Counted from the stretch's first letter, positions 1 through 10,124 are shown. The stretch is 64,000 nucleotides of DNA from Comamonas testosteroni (GCA_008727115.1 CP044131.1:3658001-3722000); one strand, 5' to 3'. A program made the numbers and translations. Notes: generated from the letters alone by a model not told the origin.

Positions 1-2013
1 GCCAGCAGCCCCAAGTTCACAGCACCGCTGCTGGACACGCCCAAGTCGGTCACCATCATCACGGAAGAGTTGATCAAGGACCGTGGAGCCACCTCGCTTC
101 AGGATGTGCTGCGAACCACTCCCGGCATCACCCTGGGCTCGGGCGAAGGGGGAACACCCACTGGCGACCGGCCCTTCATTCGCGGCTACGAGGCCAGCAC
201 CGACATCTTTATTGACGGCGTACGGGACTATGCCCGCAGCTCGCACGAGACCTTCAACCTGGAGTCCGTGGAGGTCATCAAAGGCCCTAGCTCGGCTTAC
301 ACGGGCCGTGGTGGTACGGGGGGCAGCATCAACCTGCAAACAAAATCACCCAAGCTGGAAAACTTCTTTGAGGCCAGCGCAGGCTTTGGCAATGCCGAGC
401 AATGGCGCTCCACAATCGATGGCAATGTGAAGTTCTCAGACAGCGGCGCCTTTCGCTTGAATGTCATGAAGATGGGAGGAGAGATTCCTGGCCGTGACGG
501 TGTCAGCGTTGACCGCTGGGGCATCGCTCCATCGCTGGCCTTTGGTCTGGGCACTCCCACACGTCTGAAGCTCTCGTACTCACATATCGAGAACAACGAC
601 ATGCCTGATCTGGGCATTCCATTCAAGACTGCAGCCCACCCCGGACTGAACCGCCCCATCGAAGTTGATCGCAACAACTTCTACGGCCGCCGCAATGTTG
701 ACTTCCGGGAAAACGTGATGAAAACGGCCACGGCCATTTTTGAGCACGACTTCAGCAGTGACCTGAAATTCCGCAACACCACACGTCAAACCAAGTCGCT
801 CAATCACTATCTGATGACCCGGCCCTCGTTTGACAACTGCGCTGCGGGCAACACCAGTGCCGCCTGCGATCCAGGCAATGCGAATGCCCAGTTCCGCCGT
901 GACGACCGCGCCCGCTGGCGCCACAGCGAAGCGCTGATCAACCAGACAGATTTGTTTGGCAGCTTTAACACCGGCAGCATCAAGCACAGCTTCAGCACGG
1001 GCCTGGAGTTTGGCAAAGAAGAGATTTATGACAAAACCATCACTGGTCTGCCCGGCCGTGATCAGGACTTCCTCTACCGCCCCAACCCCAACAGGTCATA
1101 CAACTACCAGTTGGAATACGGGCCCAAAACAGCAGCTGGCGAGATTCACACCCAGTCGATGTACCTGTTCGACACGATGGAGATCAACGACAAGTTCTCC
1201 ATCAACGCAGGGCTTCGTCATGACCGCTTCAAGGTGGACAACTACAAGATCAGCCGCACTGACAGCTTCTGGAACTACCAGTTGGGGGCCGTCTACAAGC
1301 CTGCTGAAAACGGCAGCATCTACGTGTCCTACGGCACCTCATCCAATCCTGCTGGAGAAAACCTGGGCCAGGGCGGTGGTGCAGATGGAGCCGCTGGGAG
1401 CGCCACCGTCCGCGACCTGAAGCCTGAAAAGAGCCACAGCTGGGAGCTGGGCACGAAGTGGGATGTGCTGGACCACAAGCTGTCGATTACTGCAGCCTTG
1501 TTTGAGACCAAAAAAACCGACGCCCGCTCTACTGACCCTCTGACTGGCAATGTCACCCTGGGCGGCAATAACCGCACGCGAGGCCTGGAGCTGGGCGTCA
1601 GCGGTGCCATCACGCCCAAGTGGAGCATCTGGGCAGGCTACACCTACCTGGATCCCAAGATCAGCAGCTACCGCAGCGGCAATGAAGTGTTCGATGGCAA
1701 CCGCATCAAGTTCATCGCCAAGCAAAGCGCTACCTTGTGGACTACCTACAAAGTGCTGCCCCAGCTCACCGTGGGTGGCGGCGCAAGCTATATGGGCATG
1801 CGCTATGCCGACGACGCCAATCAAATGCAACTGCCCAGCCACGTTCGCTACGATGCCATGGCTCGCTATGAGATCAACCGCCAGCTGTCGCTGCAATTCA
1901 ATGTGAACAACATCTCGAATGCACGCGTCTACGACGCCTCGCACGTCGGCATCTTCGCCAACGTGGGGCCAGGCCGCTCGTACATGCTGACCGGCACCTA
2001 CCGCTTCCAGTAA
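1..2013 (+). CDS. TonB-dependent siderophore receptor (5' truncated)
   Basis: The reading frame is open from base 1, so the gene begins left of the window and lacks its signal peptide and TonB box. The first ~120 visible residues form the plug domain: a TPKSVTII segment, DVLRTTPGI, the RGYE motif, IDGVRDYA and VEVIKGPSS, followed by GGSINLQTKSP. The remainder is the 22-strand outer-membrane barrel, ending in an aromatic C-terminus (TGTYRFQ) typical of BAM substrates. This matches Fiu/FhuE/FpvA-type ferric-siderophore receptors. Substrate specificity cannot be read from the sequence; a catecholate is plausible because of the Fiu-like plug. A strong hairpin terminator follows the stop codon. 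No adjacent sigma factor or anti-sigma gene is visible. Confidence 0.93.
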   Translation, partial: ASSPKFTAPLLDTPKSVTIITEELIKDRGATSLQDVLRTTPGITLGSGEGGTPTGDRPFIRGYEASTDIFIDGVRDYARSSHETFNLESVEVIKGPSSAYTGRGGTGGSINLQTKSPKLENFFEASAGFGNAEQWRSTIDGNVKFSDSGAFRLNVMKMGGEIPGRDGVSVDRWGIAPSLAFGLGTPTRLKLSYSHIENNDMPDLGIPFKTAAHPGLNRPIEVDRNNFYGRRNVDFRENVMKTATAIFEHDFSSDLKFRNTTRQTKSLNHYLMTRPSFDNCAAGNTSAACDPGNANAQFRRDDRARWRHSEALINQTDLFGSFNTGSIKHSFSTGLEFGKEEIYDKTITGLPGRDQDFLYRPNPNRSYNYQLEYGPKTAAGEIHTQSMYLFDTMEINDKFSINAGLRHDRFKVDNYKISRTDSFWNYQLGAVYKPAENGSIYVSYGTSSNPAGENLGQGGGADGAAGSATVRDLKPEKSHSWELGTKWDVLDHKLSITAALFETKKTDARSTDPLTGNVTLGGNNRTRGLELGVSGAITPKWSIWAGYTYLDPKISSYRSGNEVFDGNRIKFIAKQSATLWTTYKVLPQLTVGGGASYMGMRYADDANQMQLPSHVRYDAMARYEINRQLSLQFNVNNISNARVYDASHVGIFANVGPGRSYMLTGTYRFQ

Positions 2014-2085
2014 GCCTTATCCAGCCGCCAATGAAAGCGACACGCTTCTCGGCGGCGGCATGATGAAAGGCCTCGTGTCTTCATG

Positions 2086-2123
2086 AAAAAAAGCGCTCAA
2101 CCCTTTTGGGGCGAGCGCTTTTT
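2086..2123. terminator. Bidirectional intrinsic terminator
   Basis: An 11-bp perfect stem (AAAAAGCGCTC at 2088-2098 with GAGCGCTTTTT at 2113-2123) closes a loop around CCCTTTTGGG. A-run and T-run flank it, so it can terminate the receptor gene on the plus strand and the convergent transglycosylase on the minus strand. Confidence 0.85.
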
Positions 2124-2149
2124 CAATGGATGACGGCTCCGTCAGGCCA

Positions 2150-4129
2150 TCAAGGCAGGTCTTTCATGGGCTCGGGTTCATTGGTCGGGCGTGGCCCCAC
2201 CGTGCCCAGCCTGGCCTTGAGTGACTGCGGCTGGCCGGTAATCAGCGCCGCATAGTTTGTGGTGTTGGACAGCACCTTCTTCACATAGTCACGGGTTTCA
2301 CTGAAAGGCACGTTTTCGGCCCAGATGGCAGCGTCCAGCGTGGGGCCGTTGCGCCAGTTGCGCGGGCGGCCGGGGCCGGCGTTGTAGCCGGCTGCTGCCA
2401 TGGCCATGGAGCCATCAAAATCGTCCAGCGCCAGCTTGAGATAAGCGGTGCCGATGGTGATGTTGGTGTCGCGGTCGTTGATCATGCCGGGCGTGAAATC
2501 GGTCATGCCGATCTTGCGCGCCGTCCAGCGAGCGGTGGCAGGCATGACCTGCATCAGACCCGAAGCACCCACACCTGAGCGAGCATCCATGATGAAGCGG
2601 CTTTCCTGGCGAATCAGGCCATAGACATAGGCTGGGTCAAGACCGATGTTGCGCGACTTGGCCAGCACCGTGTCGTGATAGGGCATGGGAAAGCGCTGGT
2701 TCCAGTCGGCAAAGGTCTTGGTGCGCTCGCTGGTGTTGATGCAGCGATCCCAGACCTGTCGCTCGCAGGCCAGATCGGCAGCGGCATACAACTCGCGGTC
2801 TTCCATGCCGCCGGGCTGGTGCAGATTGGTCCAGTAGTTCCACTCGCGCACCCCTTCGCTGCGCAGCCCCATGCTGATCGCATACAGGCCCCGGCGCAGG
2901 CCGGGGTTGGCACGGGCTGCGGCCTTTTCTTCCGCCGTCAAGGGCGCTGGCGCGGGCGGCACGGTGATGCGCTGGCCAATTTCCTCCAGCGCCAGTTGCT
3001 CATAGAAGCTGCCCGTGCCTGCCGTGTCCTCCAGCAACTGGCGGGCCTCGGCACGCTCTTCGGCGCTGGGTCGGCCTGCCAGCATGGCCTTGGCCTTCCA
3101 GTAGGCCCAGGTGGGATCGGTGCGCTCGGAGCCCATGGCGTCGATGGCGCGGCGCACGGCCTTCCAGTCGCCAGCGCGCAGCGCAGCGCGGGTCTTCCAG
3201 CCCAGCAGTTCATCGCTCAGGTCTTCATTGCGGCGCACCTTGCTGAAGTAGGTGTGGGCATCGGGCGAGAGTCTGAAGGCTGCCTGCTTGCCAGCCACGG
3301 CCCAGGCCCAGTTGCGCTCCTCGCCAGTGAGCTGGGCACCCCAGCCACCTTCAATCTGCGTGGCAGCAGCGTCGGGGGCGCTGGCCGCCATGCGGATCAG
3401 CGCCAGCAGCGCCAGCTCCTTGCGCTCGCGACCACGCGCCTTGCTCTGGCCTGCCAGGTATTTGGCCGGCGAGGCAAACACCTGCGCCACCTGATCAACG
3501 GACTCGGGTGCGACGATGGCCACAGCGTCGCGCACGGCCTTCTGGCGGTTGTTCTCTGCGGCCACGCGGGCGCGGCGCCAGACATCGTCTTCGCTGATCA
3601 GCTTGCTGGCATACATCTGGCCTGCGGCCGTGGTGCAGCCGTCATCGGCGTCTCGCTGCGACATCCACAGGTCTCGCACCTGCTGACCCGCATTGGGCGC
3701 TGCGCGGCCCTGGCTGGCATCGACCAGCAGCGCGTAGCAGGTGACGGACTTGTCATCACGCATGCGGAACTTCGGGTAAACCTGAGCGAAGGTGCTCCAG
3801 TCGCGCTGCTTGCCCAGCAGCAGCAGCCAATCGTTGCGCAGACGGTCTTCCTGGTAGGTACCCGCATAGCGGGTCAGAAAGCCCTGAACCTCATCGGGAG
3901 CGGCGGTTTCCAGGCGGTTCTTGAGCTCCCAATACGCCGCCCAAGGCTCCAGCGGGTGCCCGCTGGCCTGCGGCAGCAACTGGGTCAGGGCCTGCTGATT
4001 GCGCGCACGGAATGCTTTTTGCATATCCAGCAACACGGCATCACCAGAGTTTTGTGCCTGCGCAAAAGGAGCAGCTACAGTCAGCATGGAAACCGCACAA
4101 AGCGGTGTCAAAATCTTCAGCCAGTGCAT
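2150..4129 (-). CDS. slt: Soluble lytic murein transglycosylase (Slt70-like)
   Basis: This 659-residue protein starts with a cleavable signal peptide (hydrophobic core after MHWLKILTP, ending AQAQ). A long alpha-superhelical region precedes a C-terminal SLT domain with the signature ESRFIMDARSGVGASGLMQV, where the Glu of ESRF is the catalytic acid, and a downstream AAGYNAGPGR motif. Such enzymes act in the periplasm, cleaving peptidoglycan glycan strands to 1,6-anhydro-MurNAc products during wall turnover. Length and domain order match Slt70. The start codon is only 15 bp from the divergent cyclo-ligase gene, so the two promoters must overlap the coding regions or each other. Confidence 0.93.
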   Translation of the reverse strand: MHWLKILTPLCAVSMLTVAAPFAQAQNSGDAVLLDMQKAFRARNQQALTQLLPQASGHPLEPWAAYWELKNRLETAAPDEVQGFLTRYAGTYQEDRLRNDWLLLLGKQRDWSTFAQVYPKFRMRDDKSVTCYALLVDASQGRAAPNAGQQVRDLWMSQRDADDGCTTAAGQMYASKLISEDDVWRRARVAAENNRQKAVRDAVAIVAPESVDQVAQVFASPAKYLAGQSKARGRERKELALLALIRMAASAPDAAATQIEGGWGAQLTGEERNWAWAVAGKQAAFRLSPDAHTYFSKVRRNEDLSDELLGWKTRAALRAGDWKAVRRAIDAMGSERTDPTWAYWKAKAMLAGRPSAEERAEARQLLEDTAGTGSFYEQLALEEIGQRITVPPAPAPLTAEEKAAARANPGLRRGLYAISMGLRSEGVREWNYWTNLHQPGGMEDRELYAAADLACERQVWDRCINTSERTKTFADWNQRFPMPYHDTVLAKSRNIGLDPAYVYGLIRQESRFIMDARSGVGASGLMQVMPATARWTARKIGMTDFTPGMINDRDTNITIGTAYLKLALDDFDGSMAMAAAGYNAGPGRPRNWRNGPTLDAAIWAENVPFSETRDYVKKVLSNTTNYAALITGQPQSLKARLGTVGPRPTNEPEPMKDLP

Positions 4130-4144
4130 GGAGGAAATTACCCG

Positions 4145-4717
4145 ATGGACAAAGCAGCGTTACGCCGCAAGTTGATTGAATTGCGCCTCAACCTTCCAGA
4201 TCGCCTGCAGCGCGCCGACGCACTGCAGCAGGTGATGCGCTTTTGGCTGATGGAGCGGCCCGATACCGTGATTGGTGCCTACTGGCCCATCAAGGCTGAG
4301 TTCGACCCGCTGCCAGCACTGCATCGCTGGAAAGAAGATGGCGAGCTACAGGGTACTCCACAACGGCGCAAGATTGGCCTGCCCGTTATCGATAAGCAGC
4401 GTAAGACACTGAGTTTTCATGCCTGGTACCCCGGTTGCCCCATGGAAGAAGATGCCTATGGCATTCCCAAACCCAAGGATACCGAGGTGCTGGAGCCCAC
4501 GCTGCTCTTTGTGCCCTGCGTGGGCTATGCCGCCGGCGGCTACCGCCTGGGTTATGGCGGCGGCTTCTACGACCGCACGCTGGCCGAACTCACTCCCCGT
4601 CCGTTTACTGTGGGCCTGGGCTACACCAACGGCTATGTCGATGACTTCCAGCCCGAGGCGCATGATCTGCCGCTGGACGCCATCCTCAACGACAACGGCG
4701 TGGTCTGGCCCGTATAG
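4145..4717 (+). CDS. fau: 5-formyltetrahydrofolate cyclo-ligase
   Basis: The 190-residue product has the family signature GYRLGYGGGFYDR near its C-terminus and an N-terminal basic segment (MDKAALRRKLIELR) used for ATP binding. It converts 5-formyl-THF to 5,10-methenyl-THF using ATP, salvaging the inhibitory storage folate in the cytosol. I chose the ATG at 4145 because the upstream part of the same open frame is only antisense to the transglycosylase gene. The homologous E. coli gene is ygfA/fau, next to 6S RNA; no 6S RNA-like structure was recognised here. Confidence 0.92.
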   Translation: MDKAALRRKLIELRLNLPDRLQRADALQQVMRFWLMERPDTVIGAYWPIKAEFDPLPALHRWKEDGELQGTPQRRKIGLPVIDKQRKTLSFHAWYPGCPMEEDAYGIPKPKDTEVLEPTLLFVPCVGYAAGGYRLGYGGGFYDRTLAELTPRPFTVGLGYTNGYVDDFQPEAHDLPLDAILNDNGVVWPV

Positions 4718-4796
4718 GCAGATGTTGACGCTCTAAAATCAAGCACTGCCACCGTAGCCCACAGATTGGGGCCGGTGGGCTTGAGAACTGTCCTTC

Positions 4797-5063
4797 ATGA
4801 GTCGACCTAGCAAAAACATCCCCCAGCGCCGCTATCGCCCGCGCCCTCCCCTGACCGTCATGCAGCAGCCGCTCACGCGTGCAGAGGTGCAGCGCCTGCA
4901 GTCCCATATGCGCCGCCACGGCCCGCGCAGCCTGACGCCCGGTCAGCACAATGCCATCTGGGACTTTCTGTTCGACTTGCCGGAAAGCCACGCCTGGCTG
5001 GGCCATATGACAAGCCAGATTCAAGCCGGACAGCAGGCGCTGCGCCCCGCGACCAGGGCATGA
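4797..5063 (+). CDS. Hypothetical protein, 88 aa
   Basis: A small, basic, soluble protein beginning MSRPSKNIPQRRYRPRPP; no membrane segment or recognised domain. It contains a short helical core (LTRAEVQRLQSHM; GQHNAIWDFLFDLPE). Its stop overlaps the start of the next gene (ATGA), so the two are translationally coupled and probably work together. It lies 79 bp after the cyclo-ligase gene and may be co-transcribed with it. Function unknown. Confidence 0.7.
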   Translation: MSRPSKNIPQRRYRPRPPLTVMQQPLTRAEVQRLQSHMRRHGPRSLTPGQHNAIWDFLFDLPESHAWLGHMTSQIQAGQQALRPATRA

Positions 5064-5335
5064 AACCGCAGCTGAGCCCGACAGAGCAGGCGCTGCTTGC
5101 GCAGTACCAGTGCCTGCCCACAGGGCGCTGGCACTTTCTGAACCTGCTGGCGGTGGAAATCGTGCCGCCCGCCGTCTTTGTCGCACTCTGGGCCTTCACG
5201 GGCCGAGAGCTGTTCTTGCTGCTGCTGATTGCCGTGCTGGTGCTCTTCAATGTGCTGCGTGTCTTACGGCAACGCCGCACACGGGCGCTGCTGGCTTCGA
5301 TTGCCGGCAAGCTCAAGACAGAAAATGGTGATTGA
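5060..5335 (+). CDS. Hypothetical membrane protein, 91 aa
   Basis: The start ATG overlaps the stop of the preceding gene by four bases. The protein has one long hydrophobic block (residues ~28-66, LLAVEIVPPAVFVALWAF and LFLLLLIAVLVLFNVLRVL) that could span the membrane twice, followed by a basic cytoplasmic tail (RQRRTRALL). No recognised domain. Together with the 88-residue neighbour it forms a two-gene unit of unknown role, closed by a nested hairpin repeat at 5361-5446. Confidence 0.7.
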   Translation: MKPQLSPTEQALLAQYQCLPTGRWHFLNLLAVEIVPPAVFVALWAFTGRELFLLLLIAVLVLFNVLRVLRQRRTRALLASIAGKLKTENGD

Positions 5336-5360
5336 GGAAGCCCGGGCTTCTCCTCAACAA

Positions 5361-5446
5361 TTGATAGCTGCCACCGCACATAAAACAAAGGGTTCAAGGC
5401 AAAAATACCTTGAACCCTTTTGCTATTAAGCGCTTGCAGCTATCAA
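5361..5446. repeat. Family A inverted repeat with internal terminator
   Basis: The ends are perfect 11-bp inverted repeats (TTGATAGCTGC at 5361-5371, GCAGCTATCAA at 5436-5446). Inside is a 13-bp stem (AAAGGGTTCAAGG at 5387-5399 with CCTTGAACCCTTT at 5408-5420) followed by T-rich sequence. It sits between two convergent genes, four bases from the queC stop codon, and probably terminates both. It is the most symmetric copy of a repeat seen over a dozen times in the window. Confidence 0.88.
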
Positions 5447-5449
5447 TTT

Positions 5450-6199
5450 TCAAGATGTCTGGCTGGCGCGCCAGTTCTGCCAGCCCGATGCGCGCAGCTC
5501 GCAGGCCGGGCAGCTGCCGCAGCCATAGCCCCAGTCATGCAGCACATCGCGCGTGCCCTGGTAGCAGGTGTGGGTCTCCACACGAATCAGCTCCACCAGC
5601 GCGCTGCCGCCAAGGTCGCGGGCCAGTTGCCAGGTCTGGGCCTTGTCCAGCCACATCAGCGGGGTGTCGATGCGCATGCGACGCTCCAGCCCCAGGTTCA
5701 GCGCCAGTTGCTGGGCCTTCATGGTGTCGTCACGGCAGTCGGGGTAGCCGGAGTAATCGGTCTCGCACACACCGGTCACGATGACCGTGAGGCCACGTCT
5801 ATAGGCCAGCGCACCGGCCAGCGTCAAAAACAAGAGGTTGCGCCCCGGCACAAAGGTGTTGGGCAGGCCGTCGGCCTGCATGGCAAAGGCCACGTCGTCG
5901 GTCAGCGACGAGCCGCCGATCTGCTTAAGCACATCCAGCGACAGCACATGGTCTTCGCCCAGGCGCGGCGCCCACTGGGGAAAGCACTGCACCAGCTGCT
6001 CGCGCACGGTGGAACGCACCTGCATCTCCACGCTGTGGCGCTGACCGTAGTCAAAGCCCAGCGTTTCCACACGTTCGAACATGGACAGGGCCTGCGCCAG
6101 GCAAGTGGTCGAGTCCTGCCCACCGGAAAACAGCACCAGCGCGCCCTTGTGGTGGCCTGCGCCAGCCACGTTTGCAGAAGAAATGGATGTATTTGCCAT
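5450..6199 (-). CDS. queC: 7-cyano-7-deazaguanine synthase
   Basis: QueC makes preQ0 from 7-carboxy-7-deazaguanine with ATP and ammonia, a step of queuosine biosynthesis. The PP-loop [10 protein letters not shown] lies near the N-terminus, and the zinc-binding cysteines are at the C-terminus (THTCYQG and YGCGSCPAC). I place the start at the ATG at 6199 (MANTSIS), preceded closely by GAGG; a longer frame would need a TTG at 6208. Length (~249 aa) is normal. No other queuosine genes are adjacent. Confidence 0.92.
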   Translation of the reverse strand: MANTSISSANVAGAGHHKGALVLFSGGQDSTTCLAQALSMFERVETLGFDYGQRHSVEMQVRSTVREQLVQCFPQWAPRLGEDHVLSLDVLKQIGGSSLTDDVAFAMQADGLPNTFVPGRNLLFLTLAGALAYRRGLTVIVTGVCETDYSGYPDCRDDTMKAQQLALNLGLERRMRIDTPLMWLDKAQTWQLARDLGGSALVELIRVETHTCYQGTRDVLHDWGYGCGSCPACELRASGWQNWRASQTS

Positions 6200-6320
6200 A
6201 GGCCTCAATTACATCATCAGCCACGGCACTCACCCTGGTTCATGGGCATCAACACACAGACCGTAACACCCAAGCTTGATAAGCTGGAAGGGCCTGTTCA
6301 TCTCCTGCGAGGAATGCGCC

Positions 6321-7001
6321 ATGAAGCTCTATATCGGCAACAAGAATTACTCGTCCTGGTCCATGCGCCCCTGGGTGCTGATGCGCCAAAGCGGCATCAG
6401 CTTCGAGGAAGTCATGCTGCGCTTTGACAGCTTTGCGCCCGGCTCCAGCTTCAAGCTGCAGGCTCTGGCGCTGGCGCCTACCGGCAAGGTGCCGCTGCTG
6501 GTCGATGAGGGGCTGGTCGTCTGGGATAGCCTGGCCATCTGCGAATATCTGGCCGAACGCTTTCCCGACAAGCACCTGTGGCCGCACAGCGTCGCCCAGC
6601 GCGCGCGGGCTCGCAGCCTCGTGGCACAAATGCACAGCGGCTTCACTGCGCTGCGCAGCCTCTGCCCCATGAATATCGAAGCCCAGTTACAGGCCACCGG
6701 TGCCCAGCTCTGGGCCGAGCATGCCGATCTGCGCAGCGATATGCAGCAGCTCGAAGAGCTCTGGACTCCGCTGCTGAGCACTGCCAGTGGCCCCATGCTG
6801 TTTGAGCAGTTCAGCATTGCCGATGCTTTTTTTGCCCCGGTCTGCATGCGCATCAACAGCTACGGCCTGCCCACTTCAGCGGCCGTGCGTGCCTATGTGC
6901 AACGCATCACCCAGCTGCCCGCCACCCAGGAATGGATGCAGGCCGCGCTGGCCGAGCAGGACTTTTTGCCGTTTGAAGAGCCTTATCGCCAGCAGCGCTG
7001 A
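6321..7001 (+). CDS. Glutathione S-transferase family protein
   Basis: A 226-residue cytosolic GST. The N-terminal thioredoxin-fold domain begins [18 protein letters not shown], with a Ser-rich catalytic region, the glutathione-binding cis-Pro segment (TGKVPLLVD) and [15 protein letters not shown]; an all-helical C-terminal domain follows. The ATG at 6321 is preceded by GAGGAA, which decides against the longer frame. It probably conjugates or detoxifies electrophiles; the real substrate is unknown. It stands divergent to queC. Confidence 0.88.
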   Translation: MKLYIGNKNYSSWSMRPWVLMRQSGISFEEVMLRFDSFAPGSSFKLQALALAPTGKVPLLVDEGLVVWDSLAICEYLAERFPDKHLWPHSVAQRARARSLVAQMHSGFTALRSLCPMNIEAQLQATGAQLWAEHADLRSDMQQLEELWTPLLSTASGPMLFEQFSIADAFFAPVCMRINSYGLPTSAAVRAYVQRITQLPATQEWMQAALAEQDFLPFEEPYRQQR

Positions 7002-7060
7002 GTGGCGAATCGCGCACTTGCCGCCTCTGCACGACCAGTCTCTGCCACTACCATTGCAGC

Positions 7061-8314
7061 ATGAGCGAATTCAAGGTTTTCAAGGTAGGCGGTGCAGTGC
7101 GCGATGCATTGCTGGGCCTGCCCGTCCATGACACGGACTGGGTGGTCGTCGGCGCCACGCCAGAGCAGATGACGGCGCGCGGCTTTGTGCCCGTGGGGCG
7201 CGACTTTCCGGTGTTTCTGCATCCCAAGACGCATGAGGAATATGCGCTGGCCCGCACCGAGCGCAAGAACGGCATGGGCTATCGCGGCTTTGTGGTGCAC
7301 ACCGCCGCCGATGTGACGCTGGAAGAAGATCTGGCCCGACGCGACCTGACTATCAACTCCATAGCTGCCCCCGCAGACTGGACAAGCGCTAGCGGGCTAA
7401 AAGACCTGGTAGATCCCTACAACGGTCAGCAGGACTTGCAAAGCAAGGTGCTGCGCCATGTGACCGGTGCTTTCCGCGAAGACCCGGTGCGCATACTGCG
7501 CCTGGCCCGCTTTGCTGCGCGCTTTACCGATTTCACCGTCGCGCCCGAAACTCTGGCGCTGATGCGCGAGATGGTGGAAGCCGGCGAGGTCGATGCCCTG
7601 GTGCCCGAGCGCGTGTGGCAGGAAATCAGCCGCGGGCTAATGGAAGCCCAGCCTTCGCGGATGTTCAATCTGCTGCGGGACTGCGGCGCACTGCAGCGGC
7701 TGCTGCCCGAGCTGGACAAGCTCTGGGGCGTGCCCCAGCGCGCCGAATACCACCCCGAAGTCGATACCGGCGTGCACGCCATGATGGTGCTGGACATGTC
7801 GGCACAACTGCAAGCCTCGCTGGCCGTGCGCTTTGCCTGTCTGTGCCATGACTTTGGCAAGGGTACCACGCCCGCCGATGTGCTGCCCCGCCATATCGGC
7901 CACGAGCAGCGCAGCGCCCGCCTGCTGCTGCAGGTCTGCGACCGCTGGCGCGTGCCCAACGACTGCAAGGAACTGGCCGAAGTCGTGGCGCGTGAGCACG
8001 GCAATATCCACCGCAGCAACGAGCTCAACCCCGCTGCGCTGTTGCGCCTGCTGGAGCGCTGCGACGCCATCCGCAAGCCCGAACGCTTTGAAGAGGCGCT
8101 GCTGGCCTGCGAATGCGATGCCCGTGGCCGCCTGGGTTTTGAAGAAGCGCCCTACCCACAGCGCCAGCGCCTGAGCCGTGCCCTGCATGCCGCTTTGGCC
8201 GTGGATACCGCCCCCGTGGCCCAGGCAGCGGCGAAAAGCGGCCTCAAAGGCAAGGCCATTGGCGACGCCGTGAGCAAGGCGCGCGAACAGGCGATTGCCG
8301 CGCTGCAGCTCTAG
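7061..8314 (+). CDS. cca: Multifunctional CCA tRNA nucleotidyltransferase
   Basis: This 417-residue enzyme adds or repairs the 3'-CCA end of tRNA. It starts with the nucleotidyltransferase motif [20 protein letters not shown] (GG and the DxDW metal site), then [10 protein letters not shown] and the [11 protein letters not shown] helix. A C-terminal HD domain ([18 protein letters not shown]) gives the phosphatase/phosphodiesterase activity of the class. Between the conserved RRDLTIN and DPYNGQ segments lie about a dozen extra residues ([12 protein letters not shown]) encoded by sequence resembling the family A intergenic repeat (7361-7400). Confidence 0.94.
   Translation: MSEFKVFKVGGAVRDALLGLPVHDTDWVVVGATPEQMTARGFVPVGRDFPVFLHPKTHEEYALARTERKNGMGYRGFVVHTAADVTLEEDLARRDLTINSIAAPADWTSASGLKDLVDPYNGQQDLQSKVLRHVTGAFREDPVRILRLARFAARFTDFTVAPETLALMREMVEAGEVDALVPERVWQEISRGLMEAQPSRMFNLLRDCGALQRLLPELDKLWGVPQRAEYHPEVDTGVHAMMVLDMSAQLQASLAVRFACLCHDFGKGTTPADVLPRHIGHEQRSARLLLQVCDRWRVPNDCKELAEVVAREHGNIHRSNELNPAALLRLLERCDAIRKPERFEEALLACECDARGRLGFEEAPYPQRQRLSRALHAALAVDTAPVAQAAAKSGLKGKAIGDAVSKAREQAIAALQL
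7361..7400 (+). repeat. Family A repeat embedded in cca
   Basis: The bases read ATAGCTGCCCCCGCAG then ACTGGAC then AAGCGCTAGCGGGC, matching the family A pattern (ATAGCTG..GCGC, spacer, AAGCGCTAG.GG) found between genes elsewhere. Here it is translated in frame as part of cca. Confidence 0.6.
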
Positions 8315-8486
8315 CCGCCCTGTAGCGGCCTGAAGCCTGCTCACCAAGGGAACTCCCCCTGAGGGAAAACCGCCTCTCCCGGACAGCAAAACGCGCAGGA
8401 ATATGTAGGGCTGCAGGTTGCACATCGGCCTGCTTCAACACCTGTGCTTCCGTCATTTCCCTGCTTTCTTGCTCTGGAGGTTCCCC

Positions 8487-10007
8487 ATGACTTACGCCCT
8501 TCCCGGCCAGTCCGGCGCTCTGCACACTTACCAGGACCGCTATGACAACTACATCGGCGGGCAGTGGGTGCCCCCGAGCAATGGCGAATACTTTGATGTC
8601 ATCACCCCAGTCAACGGCAGTGTCTACACGCGGGCGGCCCGAGGCACCGCTGCCGATATTGAAAAGGCGCTGGACGCAGCACATGCCGCCGCACCCGCCT
8701 GGGGGCAAACCAGCCCCACCGAACGAGGCAACATCCTGCTGCAGATCGCCGACCGCATAGACGCCAACCGCGAGCTGCTGGCCTATGTGGAGACCATCGA
8801 CAACGGCAAAGCCATTCGCGAAACGCTGAATGCCGACATCCCCCTGTCCGCCGACCACTTTCGCTACTTTGCGGGCGCCATTCGTACGCAGGAAGGCGGC
8901 ATCAGCCAGATCGACAACGACACCGTGGCCTACCACTTCCATGAGCCGCTTGGCGTTGTGGGGCAAATCATTCCGTGGAACTTCCCCATCCTGATGGCCA
9001 CGTGGAAGCTCGCTCCGGCGCTGGCGGCAGGCAACTGCATCGTGCTCAAGCCAGCGGAGCAAACACCGGTGTCCATTCTGGTGCTCGCCAGCCTCATTGG
9101 CGATCTGCTGCCGCCCGGCGTACTCAACATCGTCAATGGCTTTGGCCGGGAAGCCGGCATGCCGCTGGCGCAAAGCAAGCGCATTGCCAAAATCGCTTTT
9201 ACGGGATCGACCAGCACCGGCCGCGTGATCGCACAGGCTGCCGCCAACAGCCTGATTCCCGCCACGCTGGAGCTGGGCGGCAAGTCGCCCAATGTGTTCT
9301 TTGCCGATGTGATGGACAAGGACGACAGCTTTCTCGACAAGGCCATCGAAGGTCTGGTGCTGTTTGCCTTCAACCAGGGCGAGGTCTGCACCTGCCCCAG
9401 CCGCGCCCTGATCCATGAATCCATCTACGAAAAGTTCATGGAGCGCGTCTTGAAGCGCGTGGCGGCCATCAAGCATGGCAACCCGCTGGACCCCAATTCC
9501 ATGATGGGAGCCCAGGCCAGCAAGGAGCAGCTCACCAAAATCCTGTCGTATCTGGACTTGGGCAAGCAAGAGGGAGCCGAAGTGCTGATCGGTGGTGCGC
9601 AGGCGCAGTTGGGCGCGGGCCTGGACAACGGCTATTACGTGCAGCCGACCATCTTCAAGGGCCACAACAAGATGCGCATCTTCCAGGAGGAGATTTTCGG
9701 CCCCGTGCTGGCGGTGACCACCTTCAAGACCGAGGAGGAAGCACTGGAGCTGGCCAACGACACGCTCTACGGTCTGGGCGCAGGCGTGTGGAGCCGCAAT
9801 GGCAATGTGGCCTACCGCATGGGCCGCGGCATCAAGGCCGGGCGCGTGTGGACCAACTGCTACCACCACTACCCGGCACACGCAGCCTTCGGCGGTTACA
9901 AGGAGTCGGGCGTGGGGCGCGAGAACCACAAGATGATGCTCAGCCACTATCAGCAGACCAAGAACCTGCTGGTTTCCTACTCCGAATCCAAACTAGGGTT
10001 CTTTTAA
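8487..10007 (+). CDS. NAD-dependent acetaldehyde dehydrogenase (ExaC/AcoD-like)
   Basis: A 506-residue class-I aldehyde dehydrogenase. It has the Asn-bearing [17 protein letters not shown] segment, the FTGSTSTGR cofactor loop, [13 protein letters not shown] with the general-base Glu, and the active-site Cys in [15 protein letters not shown]. Length and the GEVCTCPS motif match the acetaldehyde dehydrogenases of ethanol and acetoin metabolism (ExaC, AcoD). The start at 8487 follows CTGGAGG at 8474-8480. The next gene encodes a DUF779 protein, a usual partner of this enzyme. No sigma-54 promoter was recognised upstream. Confidence 0.93.
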   Translation: MTYALPGQSGALHTYQDRYDNYIGGQWVPPSNGEYFDVITPVNGSVYTRAARGTAADIEKALDAAHAAAPAWGQTSPTERGNILLQIADRIDANRELLAYVETIDNGKAIRETLNADIPLSADHFRYFAGAIRTQEGGISQIDNDTVAYHFHEPLGVVGQIIPWNFPILMATWKLAPALAAGNCIVLKPAEQTPVSILVLASLIGDLLPPGVLNIVNGFGREAGMPLAQSKRIAKIAFTGSTSTGRVIAQAAANSLIPATLELGGKSPNVFFADVMDKDDSFLDKAIEGLVLFAFNQGEVCTCPSRALIHESIYEKFMERVLKRVAAIKHGNPLDPNSMMGAQASKEQLTKILSYLDLGKQEGAEVLIGGAQAQLGAGLDNGYYVQPTIFKGHNKMRIFQEEIFGPVLAVTTFKTEEEALELANDTLYGLGAGVWSRNGNVAYRMGRGIKAGRVWTNCYHHYPAHAAFGGYKESGVGRENHKMMLSHYQQTKNLLVSYSESKLGFF

Positions 10008-10020
10008 GCGCTTGTCATAG

Positions 10021-10100
10021 CACCCCGGATGCGTCGTTGCACCATCTCGCCGTAGCGCTGCTACTGTCTTCGATGGTGCGCCTCGCCTGCGGGGCGCTAT
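10021..10100. repeat. Family C intergenic repeat
   Basis: The stretch GATGCGTCGTTGC, followed by CGCC..TAG..TACTGTCTTCG and GCGCCTCG, aligns with the reverse complement of the repeat at 43100-43160 (GATACGTCGTTGC..CGCC..TACTGCCTACGG..GCGCCTCG). It lies in the gap between the aldehyde dehydrogenase and DUF779 genes. Confidence 0.65.
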
Positions 10101-10124
10101 GCCCAGCTTTAGACCCGGCCATCA

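Noticed and set aside
2675..4144. Long plus-strand extension upstream of the cyclo-ligase start
   Set aside because: Antisense to the transglycosylase; the family N-terminus begins at ATG 4145.
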